Positions 49,688 to 59,188 of a stretch of DNA of 64,000 nt are shown here, piece by piece; positions within the stretch are counted from its first letter, which is position 1; each line of letters begins with the position of its first letter. The stretch spans positions 24,902-88,901 of the forward strand of contig CAYOUJ010000003.1 in the NCBI GenBank assembly GCA_964407165.1, read 5' to 3'. The DNA comes from CAZPKH01 sp964407165 (GTDB lineage: Bacteria > Bacteroidota > Bacteroidia > Bacteroidales > Muribaculaceae). The position numbers and the translations under genes are program-made. Under the pieces are notes generated by a model. It was not told the origin of the DNA, ran no database searches, and saw nothing but the letters and a program-made list of their open reading frames with translations.

Positions 49688-52159
49688 ATGACCTACTCTA
49701 TCTCTAATATCGCTGCCATTCTTGGGTTACAGCAGCCCGGGCACCCCGATGCGCTCGTCGACATACTGCTCACCGACAGCCGCTCGCTGGTTTACCCCGA
49801 GCGTACCCTGTTTTTCGCACTGCGCACCGCCTCCGGAGACGGTCACAAATATATCGAGGAGCTATACAACCGCGGCGTCCGCAACTTCGTGGTCGACACC
49901 CACCCCACACTCTCTTACCCCGACGCCAACTTCCTCGTGGTCGCCGACACAGTCGAGGCACTGCAAACCGTCGCCGCGGATCACCGCCACCGCTTCGAGG
50001 TGCCCGTGGTCGGCATCACCGGCAGCCGCGGCAAGACCACCGTCAAGGAGTGGCTCAACCAGCTTCTCCAGCCCGACTACAAGGTGGTACGCAGCCCCCG
50101 CAGTTACAACTCGCGCATCGGCGTGCCCCTGTCAATCTGGGAGATGGACGAGACAACCGAAATCGGCATCTTCGAGGCCGGCATCTCACGCGCAGGCGAG
50201 ATGGATCCGCTGCAGCGCATCATCGATCCCACCATCGGCATCATCACCAACATCGGTCCGGAGCACTCCGAGGGCTTCTCGTCGGCCGAGGAGAAATGCC
50301 GCGAGAAGGTGCGCCTGCTCTCAGACTGCCGCGTGGCCGTATACAACGCCGACGACCCGCTCATCTCGCGCATCGTCGCCGAGACACCCATTGCCGGCGC
50401 CCGGCTCGGCGTAGGCTCCGCCCCCGACGCCACCTTGAAGATACTCGAGGCGCAGACCACCTCACGCCACACGCTCATACGCTACCGCTACCACGACGAC
50501 GAGGGCACGCTCACCATCCCCTTCATCGCCCCCCACCAGATACGCGACGCCATGCTCTGCGTGGCCGTCATGCTCTTCCTGGGCTGCGACGCGGCCGACA
50601 TCGCCCACCGCGTCGGCGAGCTGCAGCCCGTGGCCACGCGCCTCGACGTCAGTGAGGGAGCGGGCGACTGCCTCATCATACACGACTCATACACAGCCGA
50701 CTTCGGCTCGCTCGGCCCTGCCCTCGACTTCATGGAGCGCCGAGCCACAGCCTCTCGCACGTCGCTGCTGATACTCAGCGACGTGATGCACGACAGCGCC
50801 ACCGACGTGCCGCGTCTCTACCGACGCATCGCCGATGTGCTACGCGACCGTGGCGTCGACCGATTCATAGGCATCGGCGAGGAGATGGCCAAATATCAGG
50901 GTTATTTCGACGTCAATTCGACCTTCTACCCCTCCACCGACGAATTTCTCCAGGAGGTGTCTGTCGGCGACTTCTCCCACGAGATGATCCTGGTCAAGGG
51001 CGCCCCGCGCTTCGACTTCTCGCGTATCACGGAGATGCTCGAGGCGCGCCGCTACGAGACAGTGCTCGACGTCAACCTCGACGCGCTGGTCAGTAACTAT
51101 AATTTCTTCCGCAGCCACCTGCGTCCCGCCACCGGCGTGGTGTGCATGCTCAAGGCCTCGGGCTACGGCGCCGGCTCGCTCGAGCTGGCCAAGACCCTGC
51201 AGACCCACGGCGCGGCATACCTCGGCGTGGCCGTCACCGACGAGGGCGTGGAGCTGCGCCAGGCGGGCATCACCATGCCCATCATGGTGCTCAACCCCCG
51301 CGTGGTCAACTATCGCGACCTGTTCACCTACCGCCTCGAGCCGGAGATCTACTCCTTCGCAATGCTCGACGAGATAGAGCGCGAGGCGCGCAAATACGGC
51401 ATCACAGACTATCCGGTGCACATCAAGCTCGACACGGGCATGCACCGCCTCGGCTTCAGCGAGGAGGAGGTGCCCGATCTAAATGCCCGCCTGCTCGCCT
51501 CCGACACAGTGCGTCCCGCAAGCGTATTCAGCCACCTGGCCACTGCCGACTGCCTCGACATGGACTCGTACACACTGGGCCAGTTACGCATGTTCGACCG
51601 CTGCACCCAGCGCCTTCAGCAGGGATTCAGCCACCACATCCTCCGGCACATACTCAACACCGCCGGCATCCTCCGCTTCCCGCAGTGGCAGTATGACATG
51701 GTGCGGCTCGGCATAGGGCTATACGGCGTGCAGACACTCCCGCCGGAGTGCGGTGAAGACGCCTTGCGCCCCGTCTCCTCGCTCCGCACCGTCATTTTGG
51801 CCCTCAGCCGCCGACATCCCGGCGACAGCATCGGCTACAGCCGCCGCGGGCGCGTCGAGCGCGAGTCACTCATCGCCACCTGCCCCGTAGGCTACGCCGA
51901 CGGTCTCAACCGCCACCTCGGCAACGGACGCCTCCACGTACTCGTCGGCGACACCCTCTGCCCAATCATCGGCAACATCTGCATGGACATCTGCATGGTC
52001 GACGTCACCGACGCCCCCGGTGTCAAGGTCGGCGACCCGGTCGAGATCTTCGGCGAGCGACAGAGCGTGCAGACCGTGGCTGATGTGCTCGACACCATCC
52101 CCTACGAAGTGCTTACCTCTGTCAGCACTCGCGTCAAGCGGGTGTACTTCCGCGAATAA
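49688..52159 (+). CDS. Fused MurF ligase / alanine racemase
   Basis: An 823-residue bifunctional enzyme. The N-terminal part (1-455) is the UDP-MurNAc-tripeptide:D-Ala-D-Ala ligase domain, with ATP-binding GITGSRGKTTVKEWL and GAGDCLIIHDSYTADFGS. The C-terminal part (456-823) is a PLP-dependent alanine racemase, with the PLP lysine in VCMLKASGYGAGS and the catalytic tyrosine region SIGYSRRGRVERESL, then CPVGYADGLNRH. The fusion links the production and use of D-alanine and is typical of Bacteroidetes. Confidence 0.96.
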   Translation: MTYSISNIAAILGLQQPGHPDALVDILLTDSRSLVYPERTLFFALRTASGDGHKYIEELYNRGVRNFVVDTHPTLSYPDANFLVVADTVEALQTVAADHRHRFEVPVVGITGSRGKTTVKEWLNQLLQPDYKVVRSPRSYNSRIGVPLSIWEMDETTEIGIFEAGISRAGEMDPLQRIIDPTIGIITNIGPEHSEGFSSAEEKCREKVRLLSDCRVAVYNADDPLISRIVAETPIAGARLGVGSAPDATLKILEAQTTSRHTLIRYRYHDDEGTLTIPFIAPHQIRDAMLCVAVMLFLGCDAADIAHRVGELQPVATRLDVSEGAGDCLIIHDSYTADFGSLGPALDFMERRATASRTSLLILSDVMHDSATDVPRLYRRIADVLRDRGVDRFIGIGEEMAKYQGYFDVNSTFYPSTDEFLQEVSVGDFSHEMILVKGAPRFDFSRITEMLEARRYETVLDVNLDALVSNYNFFRSHLRPATGVVCMLKASGYGAGSLELAKTLQTHGAAYLGVAVTDEGVELRQAGITMPIMVLNPRVVNYRDLFTYRLEPEIYSFAMLDEIEREARKYGITDYPVHIKLDTGMHRLGFSEEEVPDLNARLLASDTVRPASVFSHLATADCLDMDSYTLGQLRMFDRCTQRLQQGFSHHILRHILNTAGILRFPQWQYDMVRLGIGLYGVQTLPPECGEDALRPVSSLRTVILALSRRHPGDSIGYSRRGRVERESLIATCPVGYADGLNRHLGNGRLHVLVGDTLCPIIGNICMDICMVDVTDAPGVKVGDPVEIFGERQSVQTVADVLDTIPYEVLTSVSTRVKRVYFRE

Positions 52160-52189
52160 GGAGGCGACGCGCCCTTTGGGCGCCGCGTC

Positions 52190-52268
52190 AGGAGGTTAAG
52201 GAAATTAAGGAGATTAAGGAAATTAACGAGTAGTTAACTTCCTTAATCTCCTTAATTCCCTTAGGAGG
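52190..52268. repeat. Inverted array of TTAAGGA / TCCTTAA words
   Basis: AGGAGGTTAAGGAAATTAAG words (left arm, to about 52226) pair with CTTCCTTAATCTCCTTAATT and CCTTAGGAGGCT (right arm, 52234-52268). It lies between the convergent MurF-Alr gene and fimbrial operon and may terminate both. Confidence 0.8.
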
Positions 52269-52328
52269 CTACGCGCCCCCGCATCGCTACGCCTGGAGGG
52301 CAGCCTTTGCGCACAATGCGGGGAGGTG

Positions 52329-52350
52329 CGGCCGGGGACGGCCGCCCTCC
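52329..52350 (+). repeat. Dispersed 22-bp GC-rich palindromic repeat, copy 2
   Basis: An exact inverse copy of 44149-44170. It lies 4 bp downstream of the fimbrial operon's last stop codon (complement of 52355-52357). Confidence 0.7.
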
Positions 52351-52354
52351 GTAC

Positions 52355-55279
52355 CTACTTGCTGATGTTGGTGACGCAGATGCCGTTGGAGACGGTGTTG
52401 TCACCCGTCTGGTGGTCCCACGAGCCGCTATTGAAGATGATGTAGCTGTAGGTCGAGGGTACCTGAATGTAATAGAAGCCAGTGCCAAGGAGTGTGGTGC
52501 TAAGCGTGGCGTTGTTGGTGCCGGTCCAGCAGTAGGCGCTGACGGTGCTCCAGGAGTCGCGGTTGTAGAAGAAGACGGTGCGGCCGGAGTTTATGTCGGC
52601 CCACTTCTTGTAGGTGTTGCCGTTGCGGGTGTAGATGACACCGTCGGCAGCAGCCCATCCGCCGGTGGAGGGATACTGTGCCGTGCGGGCGTTGTTACAG
52701 AAGATTACGCTGTAGCCTGACTTGACCTTGGCGCTCCAGAGGTTGCCGGCGACGAGTGTCATGGTGGGCGAGGAGTTCCAGTCGGGGGCGTTGGAGGCGC
52801 TGAACGAGTAGCAGCGCGGGGGGTTGGAGGAGGTTGCCCAGGAGTCGGAGTCGAGGTAGTATACGGTCACTGTGCCGTCGCCGGAGGAGCCGGAGTCGGC
52901 AGAGCCGCTGTTGGCGGTCGAGCTGTCGCCGCGGACGCAGCGGACGGGCATGCCGCGGAAGACCGTGCCGGTATTGCCGGCACTGCCGTTAACAAAGCGC
53001 ATGGGGGTGAGGCCCTTGGCGGAGCCGCTCTCGTTGCCGTACGTGTCGTAGCAGAGGAACCAGAATTTGTATTCGTCAGAGCCCTCGTTGAAGCCCTGTG
53101 CGCCGGCGAGGTAGGTCGACGACCAGAGGAGGGTGTGGTTGGCGTTGCGGTAGTTGTTGCCCTCGGTGTATCCGCTTGCGGGGAAGTAGACGGTGCGGAT
53201 GAGCGACGAGGTGGCCTTTGAGGCGCAATAGTAGGCCTCGCCGTTGGAGGCGGTGTAGCGGCCGGAGACTATGTTGATGTTCTCGAGCTGCGCGGAGGTG
53301 GGGATTGTGAATCCCTTGGGGCAGATAGAGGGTTTGATGTTGTCGCCCTTGGAGGTGGAGATGCGATAGAAAGCGCCGATGGTGTTGTTGTTGTCGCTCA
53401 GCTCGGAGGCGGCGAGGGAGAAGGGGCCGTTGCCGGCGGCGCAGAGGTTGCGGTCGAGCATGTAGATGGCTGTGCCGTCGGCGCCGGTGACCTTGACCAC
53501 CTCGTAATAGAACGTGCCGGAGTAGCGCGTGTCGGGCACCTGGAGGGTGTATGCCGTGGTGCCGGTGCTGACGGTAGAGAGGATGCCCGTGCGGTATACG
53601 GGGATGACTATCTTGACGCCGGCGGCGTTGGTGATGGTCAGGGATGAGATCCACATATCGGTCTCGTCAGCCTTGGCGGCGGCGTCGGTGAGGGCCACCT
53701 TCCAGTAGCTACCGGACTGGGCGACGGTGAACTTGCTGTTACCCACGCTGGTTACCTGGTCGCCTGACTCGTAGGGGATCATGTAGTAGTAATAGTTGGC
53801 GTCGGAGGCGGGGGTGGAGACGGTGGTCTTCTCGGTGCAGAAGTGGAGGCCCTGGTTGCGGGCGTTGGTGCCCATGGCGGCCTCGTCAACGCCCTTGACG
53901 GAGGAGTCGAGCCAGGAGAAGTAGTCGTCGGTAATCTTGGTGCCGCCCATGTAGAGCTGTATAGCTCGCGAGCGCTTGAAGTCGGAACCCTTCTGTGTGA
54001 CGATGATGGTGCGTGTCAGCTCGTGCCAGCGGACGGAGATGACGCCTGTGCGGGCGTCGGAGCTGGCGGCGTTGGCAGAGACGTTGAGGGTGTAAGTGAG
54101 GAGGCGGTTGGGAGATGTGTACGAGCCTTCGGATGTGGCGGCGGAGGGGTTTGCGTCAAAGCTGAGCCAACCGGAGCCGTCGGTGACGGAGAGCACAGGC
54201 GTCTGGCCGGCGACGTCGGAGGAGGTGGGGGCCAGGAGCACTACGCTTGCCTTGGGCGTGCCGCCGGCGGCGTCGACGTAGATGGTGTCGCATACGCCGA
54301 GGGCGTAGCCGTTGGCGGCAATGATGTCATAGATGCTTTCGGTCTCGTCGGTGATGACCGCGCAGATGCCGTTGGAGTAAGGAGCCGAGGGGTCGTGAGC
54401 CTCGTCGTATGAGGTGTATCCGGGGCCGTCGACCTGGGTGATTTTGAGGCGGTAGTGGTGGTTACGCTGCAGGTTGAGGATAGTGCGTGAGGATGCGGAG
54501 GCGTCGAAGAAGCCGATCTTGTACCACGTCTCGGAGCCGGCGTAAGTGGCTCGCATGACGATGTAGGGGGTGGTGGCAGCGGCGGTCTCGCAGACGTAAG
54601 CGGGTGTGATATAGTCGAAGTGTCCCGAAATCTGCGAGGTCTGCGCGTCGGAGGCGACGGTGAGGACGGCCTCGCCGTTGTCATACTTGGGGGCGACGGT
54701 GCCGCGGGTAGAGGTCTGATAGATGCAGAATCCGGTGATGGAGAATGAGCCGGAGGGAAGTTCGGTCTCGGCAGTGACCTTGGCGGTGTTGCGCACCAGG
54801 TCGATGGTGCAGCTGCTGCCGAGCATGTCTGACAGCTTCTTGGTGCCCCACATGACAAGGTTAGAGGATGATATGTCGGGGGCGGCGACGGTCAGAGTCT
54901 CAAGGGAGGATGAGGGCATGACATCGTCGGTGAAGAGGTCGGCGCAGTTGGTGACGACATCGACTTTCTTAGTGCCCTTGGGAAGGCTGGCGCGGACGAT
55001 GAAGTTGCCGTCGGCGGTGGAGACGTTGGTGTAAGTCTTGCATGAGACGAAGCCGCGGTCGTCAGAGCCGAGGACAGTGACTGATGTGATGGCCGACTCG
55101 TCGGTGGCGCGCGAGCCCACGGAGCGCAGCAGATAGTCGGATGTGCGCAAAGTGAGTGTGATGTCGGTTGGCAGGTCGGCGTCGGCATCGGGGGCGTAGA
55201 CGTCGTCGGAGCAGCCAGTTGCGGCGAAGGCGAGGAGCGCCACGGCCGCTATGTTGGTGATATATTTGGAGATCTTCAT
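52355..55279 (-). CDS. Fimbrial tip-type protein with BACON, FISUMP and starch-binding-like modules
   Basis: A 974-residue lipoprotein (lipobox AATGCSDD) and the last gene of the fimbrial operon. The N-terminal 330 residues look Mfa-like (SITGFCIYQTSTRGTVAPKY). A BACON-like domain (about 345-440, GWLSFDANPSAATSEGSYTS, GVISVRWHELTRTIIVTQKG) follows. A FISUMP domain (about 600-782) ends in the hallmark GMPVRCVRG. Two similar C-terminal modules (about 800-885 and 890-974) begin VTVYYLDSDSWATS and VFFYNRDSWSTVSAY and resemble CBM26/starch-binding modules. It is probably a surface-exposed adhesin at the fimbrial tip. Confidence 0.8.
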   Translation of the reverse strand: MKISKYITNIAAVALLAFAATGCSDDVYAPDADADLPTDITLTLRTSDYLLRSVGSRATDESAITSVTVLGSDDRGFVSCKTYTNVSTADGNFIVRASLPKGTKKVDVVTNCADLFTDDVMPSSSLETLTVAAPDISSSNLVMWGTKKLSDMLGSSCTIDLVRNTAKVTAETELPSGSFSITGFCIYQTSTRGTVAPKYDNGEAVLTVASDAQTSQISGHFDYITPAYVCETAAATTPYIVMRATYAGSETWYKIGFFDASASSRTILNLQRNHHYRLKITQVDGPGYTSYDEAHDPSAPYSNGICAVITDETESIYDIIAANGYALGVCDTIYVDAAGGTPKASVVLLAPTSSDVAGQTPVLSVTDGSGWLSFDANPSAATSEGSYTSPNRLLTYTLNVSANAASSDARTGVISVRWHELTRTIIVTQKGSDFKRSRAIQLYMGGTKITDDYFSWLDSSVKGVDEAAMGTNARNQGLHFCTEKTTVSTPASDANYYYYMIPYESGDQVTSVGNSKFTVAQSGSYWKVALTDAAAKADETDMWISSLTITNAAGVKIVIPVYRTGILSTVSTGTTAYTLQVPDTRYSGTFYYEVVKVTGADGTAIYMLDRNLCAAGNGPFSLAASELSDNNNTIGAFYRISTSKGDNIKPSICPKGFTIPTSAQLENINIVSGRYTASNGEAYYCASKATSSLIRTVYFPASGYTEGNNYRNANHTLLWSSTYLAGAQGFNEGSDEYKFWFLCYDTYGNESGSAKGLTPMRFVNGSAGNTGTVFRGMPVRCVRGDSSTANSGSADSGSSGDGTVTVYYLDSDSWATSSNPPRCYSFSASNAPDWNSSPTMTLVAGNLWSAKVKSGYSVIFCNNARTAQYPSTGGWAAADGVIYTRNGNTYKKWADINSGRTVFFYNRDSWSTVSAYCWTGTNNATLSTTLLGTGFYYIQVPSTYSYIIFNSGSWDHQTGDNTVSNGICVTNISK

Positions 55280-55309
55280 TGCAAAGATGATTTTATGAGA
55301 GCTTGGTAA

Positions 55310-55329
55310 GCCCCTCCCCTTGGGGAGGG
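55310..55329. repeat. CCCCTCCCC/GGGGAGGGG hairpin inside the fimbrial operon
   Basis: A perfect 9-bp stem with a 2-nt centre lies between the stop of one fimbrial gene and the start of the next. This motif followed by TTTGGGGTGGG occurs widely in Bacteroidetes intergenic DNA. It may lower expression of the last gene. Confidence 0.65.
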
Positions 55330-55345
55330 GTTTGGGGTGGGCCGA

Positions 55346-57946
55346 TTAGGGGGCGCCCTGATGCCATGCAGAGCCGTCGTAATAGCCTTCGAGCCAGCTG
55401 TTGCCGCCGAAGAGCATGGGCTCGACGGACTGGCCGCTGAGCTTGATGTTGATGGCCTTTTCGTACTCCCCTACCGGCGCCTTGAACGTCAGCTGGGTCT
55501 TGTACCAGCCGTTGACGAGGGTCGACGAGACGGAGTTGGAGTAGATGGTATACTGTGTAAGGTAACCGCTGTCATTGTAACCTGAAACGCCGTATGTGTG
55601 GTACCAGCCGGTCAGGGCCTGCTTGGTCCAGATGGTGTAGGTATAGTTGGCAATGACGGGCTTCTCGTCGTATACGCGATAGTACGGGTCGCAAAGTGGA
55701 TCGTAGAGATACCATCCCTCGCGGTCTTCGTAGTTGAACAGGGGGATGCCGGGGTCCATGTGGTGAGTGAAGCGGTGGCGTGTGTAGCCCAGGCCGGGAT
55801 CCCAGTCGGAGGAGAATATGATGAGTGTCTCGCCGGGCTTGATTGGGTGCGTGCCCTTGGAGGGAGCGGCGGAGTTGGTGCCGACGGCTCCGTTGGCGAA
55901 GGTGATGAGGTACCACCCGGGGTTCTGCGTGTCGGGATACATGCGGCTGCCGGGGAACTCGCCGGTGAAGCGCCAGACGTTTTCCTCGGGGATGCTGCCG
56001 TATGTCTCGCCGTACTGGTAGTATACGTAGGCCTTGTGGCGGACTTCGTTGTCGTTGTCGATGCAGTCATAGCGGGCCCAGCCGTCCTTCCAGTTTGCGG
56101 AGGTAGTGGAGCCGGGGGTGTCTTCCTCTGTCAGGACGCTGAGGAATGAGCCGTCACCGGGGTATGTGCCGCCTACGCGGTCGTTGATGGCACGCATGTA
56201 GATGCGGTAGGTGGTCTTTGCGGGCTTGACGGTAACGCGCACCTTGCGGGGCGTGGACTGCGGGGTGACAATGCTGCTCGTATAATAAGATGTGTTGTAG
56301 GGGCCGACGTTGAAGGTGAACGTGGTTGATGCGCCGGGGTCGCTGTCGAGCCATACGAGCAGCTTGTATTCGCCATCGACGTCGCCCGCAGCCGTTGTGA
56401 GGCGTATCTTTGCGGAGCCGCTGGTGATGGATGTGGAGCCGAAGGCGGAGCCGTTGTTATAGAGGGCTGTCAGGCCGGTGTCGTTGGAGCGGAAGCCCTC
56501 GAGGTTGGTGGTGACGGTTATGACGCGGCTGACCTGGGCGCCTTCGTAGTAGATGGTGATGTCGTCATAGTCGAGGTCGAACATTGGCTGGAGGTCGTAG
56601 CCGACTTCGACGTATTTTACGATGTTGTTGGCCGTGAGGCGGACAAGTGCTGTGCCGGTGCGCTCAGAGGCGGATAAGGATGCGGCGGAGATGCCGGGAT
56701 TGGCTTTGAGAGTGAATGTGCCGGCGGTCTTGTCCTGCACGGCGGTGATGTAGGGGAGACCGGTGGAGGTGCGGGTGACGCACTCGAAGCCGACATTGGA
56801 GGTCGACGAGGTGTAGGAGAGAACAGCGGAGCCGATGGTCGAGACGCTCTCGATCTTGGTCTGGTCGACGTAGAGGGTTGTGCGAGAGATGAGGCCGTCG
56901 AGGAGTTTTTCGCTCCAGACCTGGGTGTTCATAATACAGCCCAGCTCGATGGAGCCGAGGGTGGTGAAGTTGGCGACTATCTCATACCAGGTGTCACGTG
57001 GCATCTGCCGGCACTGGCCGACGACGTGGCCCAAGGGGAGGGAATAGTGGTTTTTGGCGTTTACGCTGTCGGGGGAGCCGATTACGGCGCCTTCGATGTC
57101 GAGGTAGGTCTGGCGGGAATTGTCGGATACGTAGTGCTCCGGGAGGTAAACGACGGTGTGGTAGCACCATTTGCCGTCGGAAGCCACAGGTGTGCCCTCG
57201 TCAGAGAGCGAGGCGGGGACGTCGGAGGTGGTGTTGCGGGTGAATGACTTGTAATAGGTGCCGTTGGCGCCATGTTCTACCGTGTGGCGTGCCACCTCGT
57301 CGCCCTCGGAGGAGGGGAAGGAGACGGGAGCCGCGAGGGTCTGGGTGTTGGCAACGTTGTAAGCGGTGATGCCGGAGATCTTGAAGCCGGCGGTGCCAAA
57401 CTCGTCGGTTATGGACTTGTCGAAGACGAGGTAAAGCTCAACCTTGACAGCGGCGATGGTTAGGCCGAGGGTACCGAGGTCTGCGCCGGCGCTTCCAATC
57501 TCGACTGTGGATGAGGGCTCGTACACCATTGGGAGGTTGCCGGGCTGCGGGAGCGACGTGGTGTAGTCGAGGATGATGCTACGCAGCTGGTCTTCGTTGG
57601 TGACAGCGGAGACGGCGTCGGACATGTTTGCGACAATCCAGACGCGGTAAGAGCCCTTGGCCACGCCGTCGACGCGCTCTGAGACGGTGGTGACGCCGAC
57701 CGAGGGGGCGTTGAGGGGCACGTTTATGAGGTTGCCTTCGCCCTGGGGGAATGCGATGAGTCGCAAGTCGTTGATGGTCGCCTCGGCGGCTGTGGGGGCG
57801 GCTTCGTTGCCGCTTCGGCTTTGAGGGACGCCGACGGTGACGGTCAGGATGCCTTCGCCGGGAGTTGCGGGCGCGTCTGTTTCGTCGCTGCAGGCGGTGA
57901 ACGCCATGAGCAGAAGAGCGGCGAGTATATGGTGGAGGTGTTTCAC
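55346..57946 (-). CDS. Large modular fimbrial subunit
   Basis: An 866-residue lipoprotein (lipobox AFTACSDE). The first 340 residues form a fimbrillin-like region, with NLPMVYEPSSTVEIGSAG, YHTVVYLPEHYVSDNSRQ and WYEIVANFTTLGSIELGCI. Then follow Ig-like or BACON-like segments and a long beta-rich C-terminal region with many aromatic residues (GWYHTYGVSGYNDSGYLTQY, MLFGGNSWLEGYYDGSAWHQ), suggesting carbohydrate binding. It sits between the Mfa2-like gene and the 974-residue protein in the same operon and is probably an accessory or tip subunit. Confidence 0.78.
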   Translation of the reverse strand: MKHLHHILAALLLMAFTACSDETDAPATPGEGILTVTVGVPQSRSGNEAAPTAAEATINDLRLIAFPQGEGNLINVPLNAPSVGVTTVSERVDGVAKGSYRVWIVANMSDAVSAVTNEDQLRSIILDYTTSLPQPGNLPMVYEPSSTVEIGSAGADLGTLGLTIAAVKVELYLVFDKSITDEFGTAGFKISGITAYNVANTQTLAAPVSFPSSEGDEVARHTVEHGANGTYYKSFTRNTTSDVPASLSDEGTPVASDGKWCYHTVVYLPEHYVSDNSRQTYLDIEGAVIGSPDSVNAKNHYSLPLGHVVGQCRQMPRDTWYEIVANFTTLGSIELGCIMNTQVWSEKLLDGLISRTTLYVDQTKIESVSTIGSAVLSYTSSTSNVGFECVTRTSTGLPYITAVQDKTAGTFTLKANPGISAASLSASERTGTALVRLTANNIVKYVEVGYDLQPMFDLDYDDITIYYEGAQVSRVITVTTNLEGFRSNDTGLTALYNNGSAFGSTSITSGSAKIRLTTAAGDVDGEYKLLVWLDSDPGASTTFTFNVGPYNTSYYTSSIVTPQSTPRKVRVTVKPAKTTYRIYMRAINDRVGGTYPGDGSFLSVLTEEDTPGSTTSANWKDGWARYDCIDNDNEVRHKAYVYYQYGETYGSIPEENVWRFTGEFPGSRMYPDTQNPGWYLITFANGAVGTNSAAPSKGTHPIKPGETLIIFSSDWDPGLGYTRHRFTHHMDPGIPLFNYEDREGWYLYDPLCDPYYRVYDEKPVIANYTYTIWTKQALTGWYHTYGVSGYNDSGYLTQYTIYSNSVSSTLVNGWYKTQLTFKAPVGEYEKAINIKLSGQSVEPMLFGGNSWLEGYYDGSAWHQGAP

Positions 57947-57967
57947 TTGGGTAGTCTCTTTAATGGG

Positions 57968-59011
57968 TTAGAAGTCGACGTCCTGGATGCGCTTTACCCA
58001 GTTGAGGATCGAAACGCGCACCTCTATATATTTGACTATGGCGCCGTTGAGGACGAGGGAGACCTCGAAGGAGTTTTCGCGGTCGAGGTATTCCTGGACC
58101 GAATATTTCTTGTAGTCGTAAGCTTCGCGGGCGGCTGCGAGCACTTGGTCGAAGTTGCCAATGGTGGTCACATGCCCCGAGCGGCGGTCGGTGATGGTCA
58201 GCGTGGTGCCCGTGCTTTCGACCACGCGCGGGAAGCAGATCTCGGCGTTGACCCACATGCACCCGTTCTCATCGGCCATGACATCGGTATTGAAGGGTGC
58301 GTAGGTAACGGTGGTTGCCGACGTGAGTGTGTTGTCGCGTGCTATCTCACCGTTGCGGTCTGTCAGCGCAATGTCGAAGTCGCCGGCCTCGATATATGAC
58401 GGGAAGTCGGTGCGCATAAAGCTCAGCTTCAATTTGTTGGTGAGGCGCATCAGCGGTATGTGGGCCGTGGCCTGCGTCAGACCGTCCTCGTCGCTGTCGA
58501 CGTGCAGCGAGGCCATGCCCTCCCTGGCCTGGAAGATACGCTCCATCTCTACAGACCCGTTGGCCACCGCGCCCGTAGCATCGCGATCGAGGCGCAAAGT
58601 GAAAGAGTCGGCAGAGCTGCCATCGGCTATGGCCGTGCGCACGAAGTGTGTCCACGCCCCTGCCAGATGCGAGCTGTAGTCGCGTTCACCGGCCACTGCG
58701 TGGAGCAGGTAGTCGCCTGCGGGGAGGTCGAGGTGCATCGTATAGGCGGGCTGCGCGAGGGCCGCGCCGCTCTCCTCCTTGGTGTAGACCAATTGGCGCG
58801 TAGCGGCGTCGTAGGCATAGACAGTCACTGCGCCCACCTGGTCGGCGAAGAGGTCGGTGGCATGGAGGTTATACTCGTAGTCAAAGGTCACATCGGCGCC
58901 GGAGGGACACTCGGGCAAGTCGTCGTGAAACAGCGAGCATCCCGTGGGCAGTAGCGCCATCGCCGCCAGCAGGCAAGAGGCAAGTATTGGGTGGTGAGAA
59001 ATGGCAGGCAT
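57968..59011 (-). CDS. FimB/Mfa2-family fimbrial anchor subunit
   Basis: A 347-residue lipoprotein from the ATG at 59011 (MPAISHHPILASCLLAAMAL), with lipobox LPTGCSLF. The start of the mature region, DDLPECPSGADVTFDYEYNL, is a strong FimB/Mfa2 signature, as is ADQVGAVTVYAYDAATRQLV. In Porphyromonas gingivalis Mfa2 and FimB anchor and limit the length of the fimbria at the outer membrane. The C-terminus (VRVSILNWVKRIQDVDF) matches that of the major subunit upstream, consistent with donor-strand assembly. A hairpin lies between the two genes. Confidence 0.92.
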   Translation of the reverse strand: MPAISHHPILASCLLAAMALLPTGCSLFHDDLPECPSGADVTFDYEYNLHATDLFADQVGAVTVYAYDAATRQLVYTKEESGAALAQPAYTMHLDLPAGDYLLHAVAGERDYSSHLAGAWTHFVRTAIADGSSADSFTLRLDRDATGAVANGSVEMERIFQAREGMASLHVDSDEDGLTQATAHIPLMRLTNKLKLSFMRTDFPSYIEAGDFDIALTDRNGEIARDNTLTSATTVTYAPFNTDVMADENGCMWVNAEICFPRVVESTGTTLTITDRRSGHVTTIGNFDQVLAAAREAYDYKKYSVQEYLDRENSFEVSLVLNGAIVKYIEVRVSILNWVKRIQDVDF

Positions 59012-59090
59012 TTTATGTGAGAGGAGAGAATAATTGTGGCTGTTAGTTTGAATGACCGTCAACTTTCAGTAAAAGTTGAGAGAAAAGTGT

Positions 59091-59156
59091 GATGAGAGGG
59101 TGGGCAGGCAGAGGCTGCCTGTGTGACAGATGTGGAGCAGCGGCTGCCCGCCCATC
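59091..59156 (-). terminator. Intercistronic hairpin after the major fimbrillin gene
   Basis: GATG and GGGTGGGCAG pair with CTGCCCGCCC and ATC, and a second inner stem CAGGCAG/CTGCCTG is perfect. With no T tract it is more likely a partial terminator or mRNA stabiliser giving excess major subunit. Confidence 0.6.
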
Positions 59157-59188
59157 ATTCACCATTCATTTACTATTATAATATCAGC

